64,000 nucleotides of DNA from Woeseiaceae bacterium. GTDB taxonomy: Bacteria > Pseudomonadota > Gammaproteobacteria > Steroidobacterales > Woeseiaceae. Below the pieces are notes generated by a model. That model was not told the DNA's origin. It made no database searches and saw only the letters and a list, made by a program, of their open reading frames with translations. The position numbers were made by a program, and so were the translations under genes. The DNA is taken from the NCBI GenBank assembly GCA_021773075.1, contig JAJFKT010000004.1, positions 62,001 to 126,000 of the forward strand, written 5' to 3'. This document shows, one piece after another, positions 56,145 through 64,000 of this stretch. Position 1 is the first letter of the stretch, and every line of letters starts with the position of its first letter.

Positions 56145-56940
56145 TCAATGCTCGATCAGGGCTTGTCCTGTCCGCGAGAAGTTTTTCAACCTCGACCAGT
56201 TGCCGGGCCACCCAACGGCCCTTGGGGTCGATCTCAAGTGACTTGCGAAAGGCATCTGCGGCTAATTCGAGCTGGCCGGTCTCCCGGTATATAAACCCCA
56301 TACCAGAAGGAATATTCGGCGAATCCGGGTGATATTCCATATTCATTTTCTGTAGCTTGATAGCGTCTTCAGGCTGCCCCTGACTATTCAGCGTGAATGC
56401 AAGACCTGAGACCGGAAACTCACCGAAATCAAATGCAAACCCGCCATAGTTTTCATCCCGAAGCGCGCGGTATTTGGCAATTACGGCGCCAATGTCGCCG
56501 TCATGCTCAGCATAGGTCGCTGCAAGCAAGTCCTTGATCATGAGCGGACGAACATTGCCACGATGGCAGGTAACACAGGCTACCTCTACCGCTTGATGGC
56601 CTGGCCCGCGGTCAATGCTGGACACCGTCGAATTAATCACAGCAAGCATTTTCAACATCTCGCGGGCGACGCGCTTAGGTTCTTTTGCGTCAGACGGAAA
56701 ATCAAAATCGCTCAATCTGCGATCATCGCTACCAACATGACAATGAGAACATTCCACCCCAAGAGCCAGTTTGAATCTGCGCATCTGGCTGTCCAGCTCG
56801 CTCGGGGAAATATCACCGGGAAGAACCTGCAGGTTCTTGGGGTCGGAAAAAAATGTACGCTGCTGTGCATTGACCGAAACTGAAGTAAGTGCCATGACGA
56901 CACAAATCAATGAGCAGATGTGAAATGAGCGCCGATGCAT
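56137..56940 (-). CDS. exported diheme c-type cytochrome (reaction-centre cytochrome-like) with TPR
   Basis: A 267-residue protein with a signal peptide (about 1-25, SVSVNA end) and two haem-binding motifs: VECSHCHVG (CSHCH, about 62-66) and VACVTCHRG (CVTCH, about 124-128). The layout resembles the photosynthetic reaction-centre cytochrome c family, common also in non-phototrophs. The C-terminal part (about 180-255) is TPR-like (PSGMGFIYRETGQLELAADAFRKSLEIDP). Electron partner unknown. Divergent from a Kelch protein. Confidence 0.87.
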   Translation of the reverse strand: MHRRSFHICSLICVVMALTSVSVNAQQRTFFSDPKNLQVLPGDISPSELDSQMRRFKLALGVECSHCHVGSDDRRLSDFDFPSDAKEPKRVAREMLKMLAVINSTVSSIDRGPGHQAVEVACVTCHRGNVRPLMIKDLLAATYAEHDGDIGAVIAKYRALRDENYGGFAFDFGEFPVSGLAFTLNSQGQPEDAIKLQKMNMEYHPDSPNIPSGMGFIYRETGQLELAADAFRKSLEIDPKGRWVARQLVEVEKLLADRTSPDRALSE

Positions 56941-57048
56941 AGAAATTCCCTAAAAAATCTATCGACAGCCTGCTACGATTTCAGAATCCTGTCAATCGAC
57001 CGGAATAAATCCCAGGTTTGGGGTAGGCCAGAAAGGAGCCGACCAAAA

Positions 57049-58119
57049 ATGCGCATTATGATTTTCCTGCTGTCACTGTGCGTTCTTCACACAAACGGCT
57101 GGGCCGACGAGGCTGAGGTAACGATCAAAACAACGACTTTACCACCCCTGCCCGATGCCGTGACCAATAACGCTGTTACCAGCGTGACCAGCAATGCTAC
57201 GCAGTACCTTATTAGCTTTGCCGGAATTGGCGCCGGTCTTACCCACTCGGATGTGCACGCCCGAACATTCGTATTCAGCGATAAGACGGAGAAATGGGAT
57301 GAGCAGGATCTTGTACCTGGTGGTATTGGACGACTGGCGGCGACCGCTGAATCCGTCGGACCACTTGCTTATGTTTTTGGCGGCTATTCGGTTGCAAAAG
57401 ACGGCACCGAAATATCGACGCCCTGGACGCATGCCTTCGATCCTGTATCGGGAATATTCACAGAACTCGCTCCGATGCCGGTTCCCGTGGATGACGCACT
57501 CTCATTTACGTATCAGGATCGGTTTATTTATCTTGTCAGTGGCTGGCACGATCTCGGTAACGTCAATCTCGTACAGCGCTATGACATCGCGACGAACACC
57601 TGGTCGCAAGCCACTCCCATTCCCGGCAATTCACTGTTCGGCCACGCGGGCGGCATCGTCGGAAACACTATCGTCTACTGCGACGGCGTAGCCGTTGTTG
57701 CGCATGCCGATCGACGGAGAAGCTTCGCGGCAAGTGACGAATGCTGGATGGGAATTATCAACGAGACTGACACTCGAAACATCGACTGGCGTCCTGTTGA
57801 GAAGCACCCGGGAGCACCTCACTATCGAATGGCCGCGGCTGGCATCGCGGAATTGAATGCCGTGGTATTCATCGGCGGCAGTAGCAATCCATACAATTAT
57901 GACGCGGTGGGTTATGACGGAAACCCCTCCGAACCGACGACGCAGGTATTGTTGTTCGACGTAAAATCGATGCAATGGCGCACAGTCAATCACAGTGGAT
58001 TGCCAAGCATGGATCATCGCGGACTCATTCAATTTAATGGCACTTGGCTAACCGTTGGTGGCATGGTGTCGGGTCAGACGGTTAGTGACAAAGTTACGGG
58101 ATATTCACTCACACCATGA
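57049..58119 (+). CDS. exported Kelch-repeat beta-propeller protein
   Basis: A 356-residue secreted protein. ATG 57049 opens a signal peptide (MRIMIFLLSLCVLHTNGWA) and has AAAGGAG 10 bases upstream; the longer frame from 56935 does not. Kelch motifs recur: AYVFGGYSVAKDG, IYLVSGWHDLGNVNLVQRYDI, FIGGSSNPYN and LLFDVKSMQWRTV. Related proteins include N-acetylneuraminate epimerase-like propellers, but no catalytic residues can be assigned. Its stop overlaps the DUF2007 gene by 4 bases. Confidence 0.85.
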   Translation: MRIMIFLLSLCVLHTNGWADEAEVTIKTTTLPPLPDAVTNNAVTSVTSNATQYLISFAGIGAGLTHSDVHARTFVFSDKTEKWDEQDLVPGGIGRLAATAESVGPLAYVFGGYSVAKDGTEISTPWTHAFDPVSGIFTELAPMPVPVDDALSFTYQDRFIYLVSGWHDLGNVNLVQRYDIATNTWSQATPIPGNSLFGHAGGIVGNTIVYCDGVAVVAHADRRRSFAASDECWMGIINETDTRNIDWRPVEKHPGAPHYRMAAAGIAELNAVVFIGGSSNPYNYDAVGYDGNPSEPTTQVLLFDVKSMQWRTVNHSGLPSMDHRGLIQFNGTWLTVGGMVSGQTVSDKVTGYSLTP

Positions 58120-58355
58120 AAACTGCATACGACGCGTCCAGCAACATTGAAGCGCATCTGGTGAAACATCAGCTGCAACAAGCCGGCATTTCTGCCGAAA
58201 TTCAGGGCGAGTACCTGCAAGGTGGCGTCGGCGAGCTAGCGGCTATCGGAAACGTGAGAGTAATGGTTCCGGAAAAAGACCTTGCCGCCGCCCGCCAGGT
58301 GATCACTGACTGGGAAGCGGCAGATCCTGATTCAAACAACCACACCGAGATTTGA
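58116..58355 (+). CDS. DUF2007-domain protein
   Basis: A 79-residue protein with the DUF2007 signature: SNIEAHLVKHQLQQAGISAEI and VRVMVPEKDLAAARQVI, a small ferredoxin-like fold usually found as a short soluble protein of unknown role. The ATG overlaps the Kelch gene stop (ATGA). The acidic Asn/Asp-rich tail is short. Confidence 0.88.
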   Translation: MKTAYDASSNIEAHLVKHQLQQAGISAEIQGEYLQGGVGELAAIGNVRVMVPEKDLAAARQVITDWEAADPDSNNHTEI

Positions 58356-58922
58356 CTAGTATCTGTCGCGAACGTTCTTTGACCGTAGCGATAAGCCAAG
58401 ACGCAGCTTGAGGTCACTGTCGCGAAATCGCACTTCGTCGCTGCTGAACGGGTTGTACATTTCGCGCATTACTGACTGAGAAACGACCGCCCAGCTATTA
58501 CGCACGAGCGCCGCATTATCGCCGAATGTCAGGCTATCCGTTGCGAAACCACCTGGGTTGCGGTCTGGGTAGCACTGCGACAAAAATCCGCTCATACAAA
58601 AGTCGCCGTTTGTCCTGCGATCGACGGCGCGCCCTCCCCAACTCACGTTGATTCCCGCACTCAACATAGCGGACGTAAACGCCTGAGATACGGTTTTCGA
58701 GGCCGTCTTACAAACTGAGATATCACCTTGACCGATGTCGATCAGCCAGGGACCCGAGTTGCCCGGCCCGTTTATTGCTGCGGAGGATACCTCCGCATAT
58801 ACAACTCTCGCCAGTTTGGCGCAGCCGTCTACTGCAATCGGGTTGAGTGGTTCACGAGCATCGCTCGTCGGCGCCGCTAACAGCAGTGCCAGGCCTAGTG
58901 CGGCAAAGTTCCTTTTCGCCAT
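58356..58922 (-). CDS. exported protein of unknown function
   Basis: A 188-residue protein with a signal peptide (MAKRNFAALGLALLLAAPTSDA, cleavage about 22). Four cysteines (near 34, 71, 109 and 117, the last pair in FCMSGFLSQC) suggest disulfides in the periplasm or outside. No family recognised. It abuts the DUF2007 stop convergently, with no gap. Low complexity is absent and the composition matches neighbours, so it is a genuine gene. Confidence 0.7.
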   Translation of the reverse strand: MAKRNFAALGLALLLAAPTSDAREPLNPIAVDGCAKLARVVYAEVSSAAINGPGNSGPWLIDIGQGDISVCKTASKTVSQAFTSAMLSAGINVSWGGRAVDRRTNGDFCMSGFLSQCYPDRNPGGFATDSLTFGDNAALVRNSWAVVSQSVMREMYNPFSSDEVRFRDSDLKLRLGLSLRSKNVRDRY

Positions 58923-59011
58923 TGTTCTTCTCCTTCACAAATGAGTTGTGAGGATCGAACGAACGACGAGATTTGGACAGCACCAAATCTCGTCGATTTA
59001 TCGAGAAGTGT

Positions 59012-59395
59012 CTACAAGTAAGACATCACCGCAACGACCATCACCCAAAGCGACATCACAGCGCCCGGCAGGTATGACATCGTGAAACCGAGTGTTCGGG
59101 AGGACGGGTCTTTCTTGTAAGCCGCCGAGTAAACGAATCGACCGATCAGATAGACGACACCCATGCCGGCACCCCACAACGGATTCACGTAATGCGCAAA
59201 CATCCACATGGCCGGAATGAGGACAATGAGTTGCTCCAATGTATTGCAGTGCACTCGATTGACACACTCGAACTCTGTGTCTCCTGATGATGCCGGTGCT
59301 TTAACGCCGCATTTTTGTCGCGCGCCACCGACCTGGATTCCAAAATACATGTACTGAACCAACGCAAGTACTGTAACAATGACTACTGCTTCCAT
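59012..59395 (-). CDS. MAPEG-family membrane protein
   Basis: A 127-residue protein with four helices. The MAPEG signature is FECVNRVHCNTLEQLIVLIP (about 43-62). MAPEG proteins include microsomal glutathione transferases and leukotriene synthases; bacterial members mostly lack assigned substrates. Divergent from the translocase-like gene; the two starts are only about 26 bases apart. Confidence 0.9.
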   Translation of the reverse strand: MEAVVIVTVLALVQYMYFGIQVGGARQKCGVKAPASSGDTEFECVNRVHCNTLEQLIVLIPAMWMFAHYVNPLWGAGMGVVYLIGRFVYSAAYKKDPSSRTLGFTMSYLPGAVMSLWVMVVAVMSYL

Positions 59396-59421
59396 AATTC
59401 ATCCACCCTTTCGTTATTTTT

Positions 59422-60765
59422 GTGTTTAATATCGCAGACACGATGCCGAGCAACCCTACCTCAAAAATCCGCACATTACTGTTTGGCGAAGTCCTTGGAC
59501 CAAAACCTCACGAATATGCAGCGGTTGCCTGGTCATTCGCTTATTTTTTCTGCGTCCTGTCGTCCTACTACATCCTCCGACCTATCCGCGAGGCAATGGC
59601 TGTGGGAAGCGGCTCACGAACCATTCCCTATCTCTTCATGGCCACGTTCGTGCTGATGATGATCGCGACGCCGATATTCGGCTGGGTGGCCTCGCGCTAC
59701 CCAAGGCGCGTTTTCTTACCTTGGATCAATCTGTTTTTCGTGTCGAACATAGTCATTTTCTGGGCTCTCTTTTCCCGATTTATTGACGATGGGACCGACC
59801 ATATCTGGCTCGGACGCGCTTTTTTCGTGTGGCTTAGCGTCTTCAACCTGTACGTCGTTTCCGTTTTCTGGAGCTTCATGGCGGACATTTACACTCGCGA
59901 TCAGGGTCGCCGTCTTTTTGGTTTCATCGCTTCCGGCGGAAGTATCGGTGCCCTAATCGGAGCGGCAGCCACCGAGGCGATCGTTGTCGATATCGGATTC
60001 GAAAACCTATTTCCCATTGCCGGGACACTGCTTGCCGTGTCCATGATTTGCATCCGCAAGCTAAGGCTCTGGGTAGCTCATAAACGCGAATCTAGCATCG
60101 ACAAGACGGTCGAAAGTGACGAACCACTAGGCGGCAATCCTTTCAGCGGCATTACTCACGTATTTGGATCAAGATTTTTTCTCGGAATTGTCGCGAGCTC
60201 AATCATCGCTAACCTGCTTGGCACGGCGCTTTATATGTTTGCTGCACAAATGGTTGAAGACTCAATCTCTGATCCGAACGTGCGAGTTGAATTTTTTTCC
60301 AGCATCAACTCATGGACGAACCTGCTGGCCCTGCTCGGGCAAATGTTTGTCGTTAAACAAATCGTTGGGCGCTTTGGTATCGGGCGATCGCTGGCACTGC
60401 TGCCGCTGATCTCGATCCCGGCATTCATTTTGTTAGCCTACAATCCGGTACTTGGCGTTGTCGCATTTGTCACCATCGCTCGCCGCTCATTGGGATTCAG
60501 TTTTAGCAAACCATCGAGTGACATGCTGTACTCCGTTGTGACATCGGAAGAGAAATACAAGACCAAGAATTTTATTGATACGGCTGTCTACCGTTTTGGG
60601 GATATTGTTGGCACCTGGTCCATAACCCTAATGCTCGGTCTCGGTATCACCTGGGTGTCTATCGCTATGCTACCGTTCGCCGCGATATGGTCTGTGATCT
60701 CGTTATGGCTCGGACGAGAATACAAGCGGAAGGCGATTGCACTAAAAAAGCAGGGCTTCGAATGA
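59422..60765 (+). CDS. NTT/TlcA-type nucleotide transporter-like MFS protein
   Basis: A 447-residue carrier with about 12 helices. FAYFFCVLSSYYILRPIREAM (about 34-54) and the FWSFMADIYTRDQGRRLFGFIASGGSIGALIGA stretch (about 148-180) match the bacterial homologues of ATP:ADP translocases. Whether it moves nucleotides in a free-living bacterium is unproven. A GTG at 59422 or ATG at 59443 could start it; neither has a strong ribosome-binding site. An RDD protein follows 26 bases later. Confidence 0.82.
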   Translation: MFNIADTMPSNPTSKIRTLLFGEVLGPKPHEYAAVAWSFAYFFCVLSSYYILRPIREAMAVGSGSRTIPYLFMATFVLMMIATPIFGWVASRYPRRVFLPWINLFFVSNIVIFWALFSRFIDDGTDHIWLGRAFFVWLSVFNLYVVSVFWSFMADIYTRDQGRRLFGFIASGGSIGALIGAAATEAIVVDIGFENLFPIAGTLLAVSMICIRKLRLWVAHKRESSIDKTVESDEPLGGNPFSGITHVFGSRFFLGIVASSIIANLLGTALYMFAAQMVEDSISDPNVRVEFFSSINSWTNLLALLGQMFVVKQIVGRFGIGRSLALLPLISIPAFILLAYNPVLGVVAFVTIARRSLGFSFSKPSSDMLYSVVTSEEKYKTKNFIDTAVYRFGDIVGTWSITLMLGLGITWVSIAMLPFAAIWSVISLWLGREYKRKAIALKKQGFE

Positions 60766-60791
60766 TTAACTTATTCAAGAGTAATTAAGAA

Positions 60792-61223
60792 ATGCAAAAT
60801 GTTGGACTGATGCGCCGAATTGGCGCGATGCTTTATGACGGATTTCTCGTTCTTGCCTGTCTTGCGGTTCTGGCAATGCTCGCTACAGTCCCCCTGGGAT
60901 TCGAGCGCGTGCAGACCGGCAGCCCAATTTATCTCGCTGGGTACAATGTTCTTAGAATGCTTATTCCGTTTTTGTTTTTCACGCTTTACTGGTGGAAGGC
61001 AGGTATGACTCTTGGAATGCAGTCGTGGCGACTGAAACTTGAAGCAATTGACGGTGGGGACGTCACATACGCTGCGGTGACATTGCGTTTCTTCGCGGCT
61101 CTACTGTCCTGGGCGGCGGTCGGGATCGGATTTTTTTGGTCGATTTGGGACAAACAGCATCTGACCTGGCATGACCACATCAGCAAAACCCGCATCGTGT
61201 ATTACCCAAAAGAGGACAGCTAA
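60792..61223 (+). CDS. RDD-family membrane protein
   Basis: A 143-residue protein with about three helices and RDD-family features: VGLMRRIGAMLYDGFLV (about 4-19, here Arg-Asp pattern R...Y-D), WKAGMTLGMQSWRLKLE (about 66-82) and WHDHISKTRIVY (about 123-134). Function unknown; some RDD proteins are Na+/H+ antiporters. Follows the translocase-like gene and overlaps the lptG stop by 4 bases on the other strand. Confidence 0.9.
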   Translation: MQNVGLMRRIGAMLYDGFLVLACLAVLAMLATVPLGFERVQTGSPIYLAGYNVLRMLIPFLFFTLYWWKAGMTLGMQSWRLKLEAIDGGDVTYAAVTLRFFAALLSWAAVGIGFFWSIWDKQHLTWHDHISKTRIVYYPKEDS

Positions 61224-62284
61224 CGGATCCTGGATAAGGCGAACAGCGTAATAGCCGTCAAGGTCACTGACGGCAACCACGTAACGAGTATGGGATTCAG
61301 ATTAAACACCTGGCCTGAATTCGCCAATGTCTCACTAGCAAGATAATAGGCAAGCCCGATTACAACGCCGATCATCAAACGACCGCCCGCCCCACCTGTG
61401 CGCAATGAACCAAACACGAACGCCAATGCCAGGATCGGCATGATTAAGACCGTAAACGTTCGCGACACACGGTACCAAAATTCGGTTTCGTATTTGGTTG
61501 CATCAAGACTGTTGCGGTCCAGGTAATCGATATACGTCAGCAATTCGCGAGCTGAAAGGCTCAGTGGTTTCGCCAGTGCGCTGCCGAGCAAATCAGAATT
61601 CACTTCAAACGACTCGATCGACCGCGACGATTGCAGAACCTGCACGCCATCACGCTGAAATTGTGTCTCGCGGAGGTTTTCCAGTATCCAGTTGTCGTCC
61701 TTGTCGATGCCGGAATTTTCCGCGACCGCGATAGACTGCAATTTGTCGTCTTCGAACCTGTACATATACAGGCTGCCGAATTCGAGCTCCGGACTGACAC
61801 GCTCCAGATGCAGGTAAACAGAGCCGTCTTTTACCCAGGTTTCATTGCCGGTGTGATCGTCGCCCTGTTGATAGCGGGCCTCAACCCGCATATTGCGAGC
61901 GTAGAAATCCAGCGGCGGCCCAATAAATTCGCCAAGGAGTCCGGTCAGAACCAGCATCACGCCACCAGAAAACGCCACCATCCCTGCCATCTCGGAGACA
62001 GATAGTCCGGCAGATCGCATCACGATTATCTCGCTATTGCCCGCCAACGCACCGAGACCCAGAAGTGACCCGATCAAAGCAGCGATCGGCAACATCTCAA
62101 ATGCCAGATTCGGCAATCTCAATGCCGTGTAGAGAATCGCCTGGGCCGTTTGGTAGTCACCTTGCGTGTCGTCAAGTTCCGCGATGAATTCGAACAGGCC
62201 AGCCAGGGCCAGCAAGACAACGAGAACCAGCGCCGTACTCGATAAGATCGTACGCATCATGTACTGACTGAGAATTCCGGTCAT
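61220..62284 (-). CDS. lptG: LPS export permease LptG
   Basis: Inner-membrane permease of the LptB2FG extractor, which with LptC feeds LPS to the LptA bridge. From ATG 62284 (MTGILSQYMMRTILSS) it is 354 residues; the frame is open 27 codons earlier but overlaps lptF. Six helices (three N-terminal, three C-terminal: IMPILALAFVFGSLRTG, RLMIGVVIGLAYYL) flank a large periplasmic beta-jellyroll (about 125-265). ATGA overlap with the lptF stop. Confidence 0.95.
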   Translation of the reverse strand: MTGILSQYMMRTILSSTALVLVVLLALAGLFEFIAELDDTQGDYQTAQAILYTALRLPNLAFEMLPIAALIGSLLGLGALAGNSEIIVMRSAGLSVSEMAGMVAFSGGVMLVLTGLLGEFIGPPLDFYARNMRVEARYQQGDDHTGNETWVKDGSVYLHLERVSPELEFGSLYMYRFEDDKLQSIAVAENSGIDKDDNWILENLRETQFQRDGVQVLQSSRSIESFEVNSDLLGSALAKPLSLSARELLTYIDYLDRNSLDATKYETEFWYRVSRTFTVLIMPILALAFVFGSLRTGGAGGRLMIGVVIGLAYYLASETLANSGQVFNLNPILVTWLPSVTLTAITLFALSRIR

Positions 62285-63363
62285 CGAAACAGTCTCCTGT
62301 GATAACCGTTTTGTACCGCCAGAAGAAGCAGTGCAAATGCAAATACACTCGCGTGCACCCACCAAATACCCAGTGCAGGCGAAATGGTCGACTGCTCAAC
62401 CCAGGCTTTCGCCGCACTCATCATGTTGAGGTAAATAATAAAAACCAGCAGACCAACAGCGAGCCGACCATAACGTCCTGCCCGAGGCTGACTGCGACTC
62501 AAAGGCACCGCCAGGATAGCCAGGATAATCGTTGAGAGCGGTACGCTGAGACGCCATTGCATTTCGGCGACATGCTCGGGTTCGTCTGAACGCAGCAGAG
62601 CCAAAAAATTCATCGCTCGCGGCCTCGGCGTCGGCGTCTGCAAACTCGGCAGTCGATAGGGCACACCGTGCTCAGCGAATTCAATAACTCTGAATTCAGA
62701 CGTTCCCGGTTTTCCTTCGTAACGACGTCCGTCGCGTAATACCAGCAAACGAACATTGGGGTCCTCAGACTCGACCATCTCGCCAAACTCGGAGACGACC
62801 ACTTCGACACCCCCGCCCTCCACCTGACGCTGCATGAAGACTTTTTCCATTACCCCATCCGGCGTCACGCGCTGACCGTAAACCACTGCACGATCAGGAC
62901 CCAGAATCGTAAACTGCCCGGGCTCGATGCTTGCCAGGTCTGCCTCGCGCCTGGCTTCTGCGCCAATTCGGTCAATGCTTGTCAATGCCCAGGGACCACC
63001 CTCGATGGACATCCACGCAACAGCAATGACCAGCGGCAGTAGCAGCCAGGTCAACGGACGGTATATGCCAGACGGACCAACTCGGCAGGCCATCATTGCC
63101 GGCAATTCGCTATCCTGATAAAGCCGGCCCAGTGCCAGCATGATGGCCAGAAACAAGCCAATAGGTATAAGAATGGTCAAATACTGCATCGCTGACAGCC
63201 CGATGACGTCAAATGCGGCATTTTTCGGCAAATTGCCCTTGGCAACGTCCCCCAATACTCGGGCAAACTGATTTGTGAGCAAAATCAGCAAGAGAACCAT
63301 CGTGACCCCTAACCAGGTCGTGGCTATCTCGCGAAATATGTACCGATCAAGGATTCGAGTCAT
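62281..63363 (-). CDS. lptF: LPS export permease LptF
   Basis: Partner of LptG. From ATG 63363 (MTRILDRYIFREIATTWLG) it is 360 residues; a 47-codon upstream extension includes the promoter region shared with pepA. N-terminal helices (LGVTMVLLLILLTNQFARVLG), LPSLQTPTPRPRAMNFLALL in the periplasmic part and a C-terminal SVPLSTIILAILAVPLSRSQPRAGRYG stretch match the family. Divergent from pepA, the conserved gammaproteobacterial order. Confidence 0.95.
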   Translation of the reverse strand: MTRILDRYIFREIATTWLGVTMVLLLILLTNQFARVLGDVAKGNLPKNAAFDVIGLSAMQYLTILIPIGLFLAIMLALGRLYQDSELPAMMACRVGPSGIYRPLTWLLLPLVIAVAWMSIEGGPWALTSIDRIGAEARREADLASIEPGQFTILGPDRAVVYGQRVTPDGVMEKVFMQRQVEGGGVEVVVSEFGEMVESEDPNVRLLVLRDGRRYEGKPGTSEFRVIEFAEHGVPYRLPSLQTPTPRPRAMNFLALLRSDEPEHVAEMQWRLSVPLSTIILAILAVPLSRSQPRAGRYGRLAVGLLVFIIYLNMMSAAKAWVEQSTISPALGIWWVHASVFAFALLLLAVQNGYHRRLFR

Positions 63364-63478
63364 CGCGCCGGGAATTGCGTAGCTGTAGGTTGCTGAATTA
63401 GTTAGACTACCGCTTTTATTTTGTCCGTGACAGCCCCGGACCAAATAGCCGAAGAAGAAATAAAGCAAAAAGGATCCT

Positions 63479-64000
63479 ATGAAATATTTTACAACAACTA
63501 GCAAAGCGTCACGTCGAGCAGTCGACTGCGTTGTCGTTGGCGTTTATCGCCGCGGAAAACTGGGTGTCGCTGCAAGCGAAATCAATACGACGAGCAAGGG
63601 GCATATCAGCAATCTGATCAAGTCCGGAGATGTATCAGGCGATGCCGGACGTGTGGCCGTTCTTAATAACGTTCCTGGTGTCAGGGCGAGTCGCCTGGTT
63701 GTTGTCGGTTTGGGCAAGAGTGGCGGACTGAACGCGAGTTCATTTCGCAAAGCCGTAGCCACTGCCACTCGAGCGATTTCGAACACGAAGACAAAGCAGA
63801 TATTGAATTGCCTGACGCTCGAGCCTGTTGCTAATTGCGGTATATATTACCTCGCTCGCCATAGCGTCGAGAGCATCAGCGATACGCTGTATAATTTTGA
63901 TCAAATGAAGAGTGGTCGCAAGAAAGCCGCGATGCCTTTAAACACGATCGGTTTCGCCATTGCGAAACGCGGCGACGCCACCAAGGCGACTCGCGGCGCG
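63479..64000 (+). CDS. pepA: leucyl aminopeptidase PepA, 5' part
   Basis: Only the first 174 codons are in the window. The frame begins MKYFTTTSKASRR, with AAAAGGA just before the ATG, and shows the N-terminal macro-like domain: VDCVVVGVYRRGKLG, SRLVVVGLGKSGGLN (about 72-86) and FRKAVATATRAI. The catalytic metal-binding domain lies beyond the right edge. Its place, divergent from lptF, supports the call. In E. coli PepA is also a DNA-binding regulator. Confidence 0.88.
   Translation, partial: MKYFTTTSKASRRAVDCVVVGVYRRGKLGVAASEINTTSKGHISNLIKSGDVSGDAGRVAVLNNVPGVRASRLVVVGLGKSGGLNASSFRKAVATATRAISNTKTKQILNCLTLEPVANCGIYYLARHSVESISDTLYNFDQMKSGRKKAAMPLNTIGFAIAKRGDATKATRGA

Overview
The window reads as one contiguous piece of a gammaproteobacterial chromosome, about half GC by eye, with housekeeping operons in classical gammaproteobacterial order. 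The markers are rpsP-rimM-trmD beside ffh; rnr-rlmB followed by rpsF-rpsR-DUF2232-rplI-dnaB; the supercluster nnrD-tsaE-amiB-mutL-miaA-hfq-hflX-hflK-hflC-DUF2065-purA; pcnB-folK-dNK-panB-panC; and lptF-lptG divergent from pepA. MutL carries the nicking-endonuclease motifs (as in Pseudomonas), and there is a predicted GlyGly-CTERM surface protein, an OPT transporter and RdgC. Together these suggest a free-living, probably marine, non-enteric gammaproteobacterium; a Woeseiaceae-like or related lineage is only a guess. I see no phage, insertion sequence, CRISPR array or rRNA.

Layout. 0-3.9 kb: translation and SRP genes plus a metallo-beta-lactamase-fold phosphodiesterase. 3.9-7.4 kb: a CcsA/YpjD-like membrane protein, a CNNM/CorC-type protein and RadA. 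7.6-11.5 kb: a Ser/Thr phosphorylation cassette (CHASE2-kinase, PP2C phosphatase, FHA protein). 11.5-18.3 kb: replication, ribosome and RNase R block. 18.4 kb: tRNA-Leu(CAG). 18.6-20.3 kb: exported isochorismatase-fold hydrolase with a divergent AraC regulator. 20.3-22.6 kb: a four-gene operon of two DUF1538 membrane proteins, a PII-like protein and a CBS protein, the best candidate for an uncharacterised system. 22.7-27 kb: RdgC, DUF962, NnrU and several poorly known small genes, including a NERD-like protein that seems to lack its catalytic pair. 27-32 kb: OPT transporter and a large LVIVD/Calx-beta/PKD surface protein. 32-43.5 kb: the purA-to-nnrD supercluster. 43.5-46.6 kb: QueG, PPK2 and a cNMP-binding diguanylate cyclase. 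46.5-50.8 kb: pantothenate/folate/PcnB block. 50.9 kb: tRNA-Glu(CTC) with its own promoter, leader hairpin and terminator. 51-61 kb: a more accessory region of enzymes, an uncharacterised membrane-anchored protein opposite a CadC-like regulator, a diheme cytochrome, a Kelch protein, MAPEG, an ATP/ADP-translocase-like carrier and an RDD protein. 61.2-64 kb: lptG, lptF and the start of pepA.

Functionally, most genes serve translation, RNA quality control, mismatch repair and envelope biogenesis. The signalling content (kinase/phosphatase/FHA, GGDEF, PII/CBS, CadC-like) is notable for a mostly housekeeping stretch. Several starts are non-AUG (TTG at 4745, 7644, 43515, 45583 and 50773; GTG at 3934 and 14322), and one small gene (33444-33632) appears to start at ATA. 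Many neighbours overlap by four bases, indicating translational coupling. No gene-free stretch exceeds about 300 bases; the longest (7356-7643) holds only a possible TATAAT at 7608-7613 with no convincing -35. Reading frames were judged from the translations and family knowledge; no database search was run.
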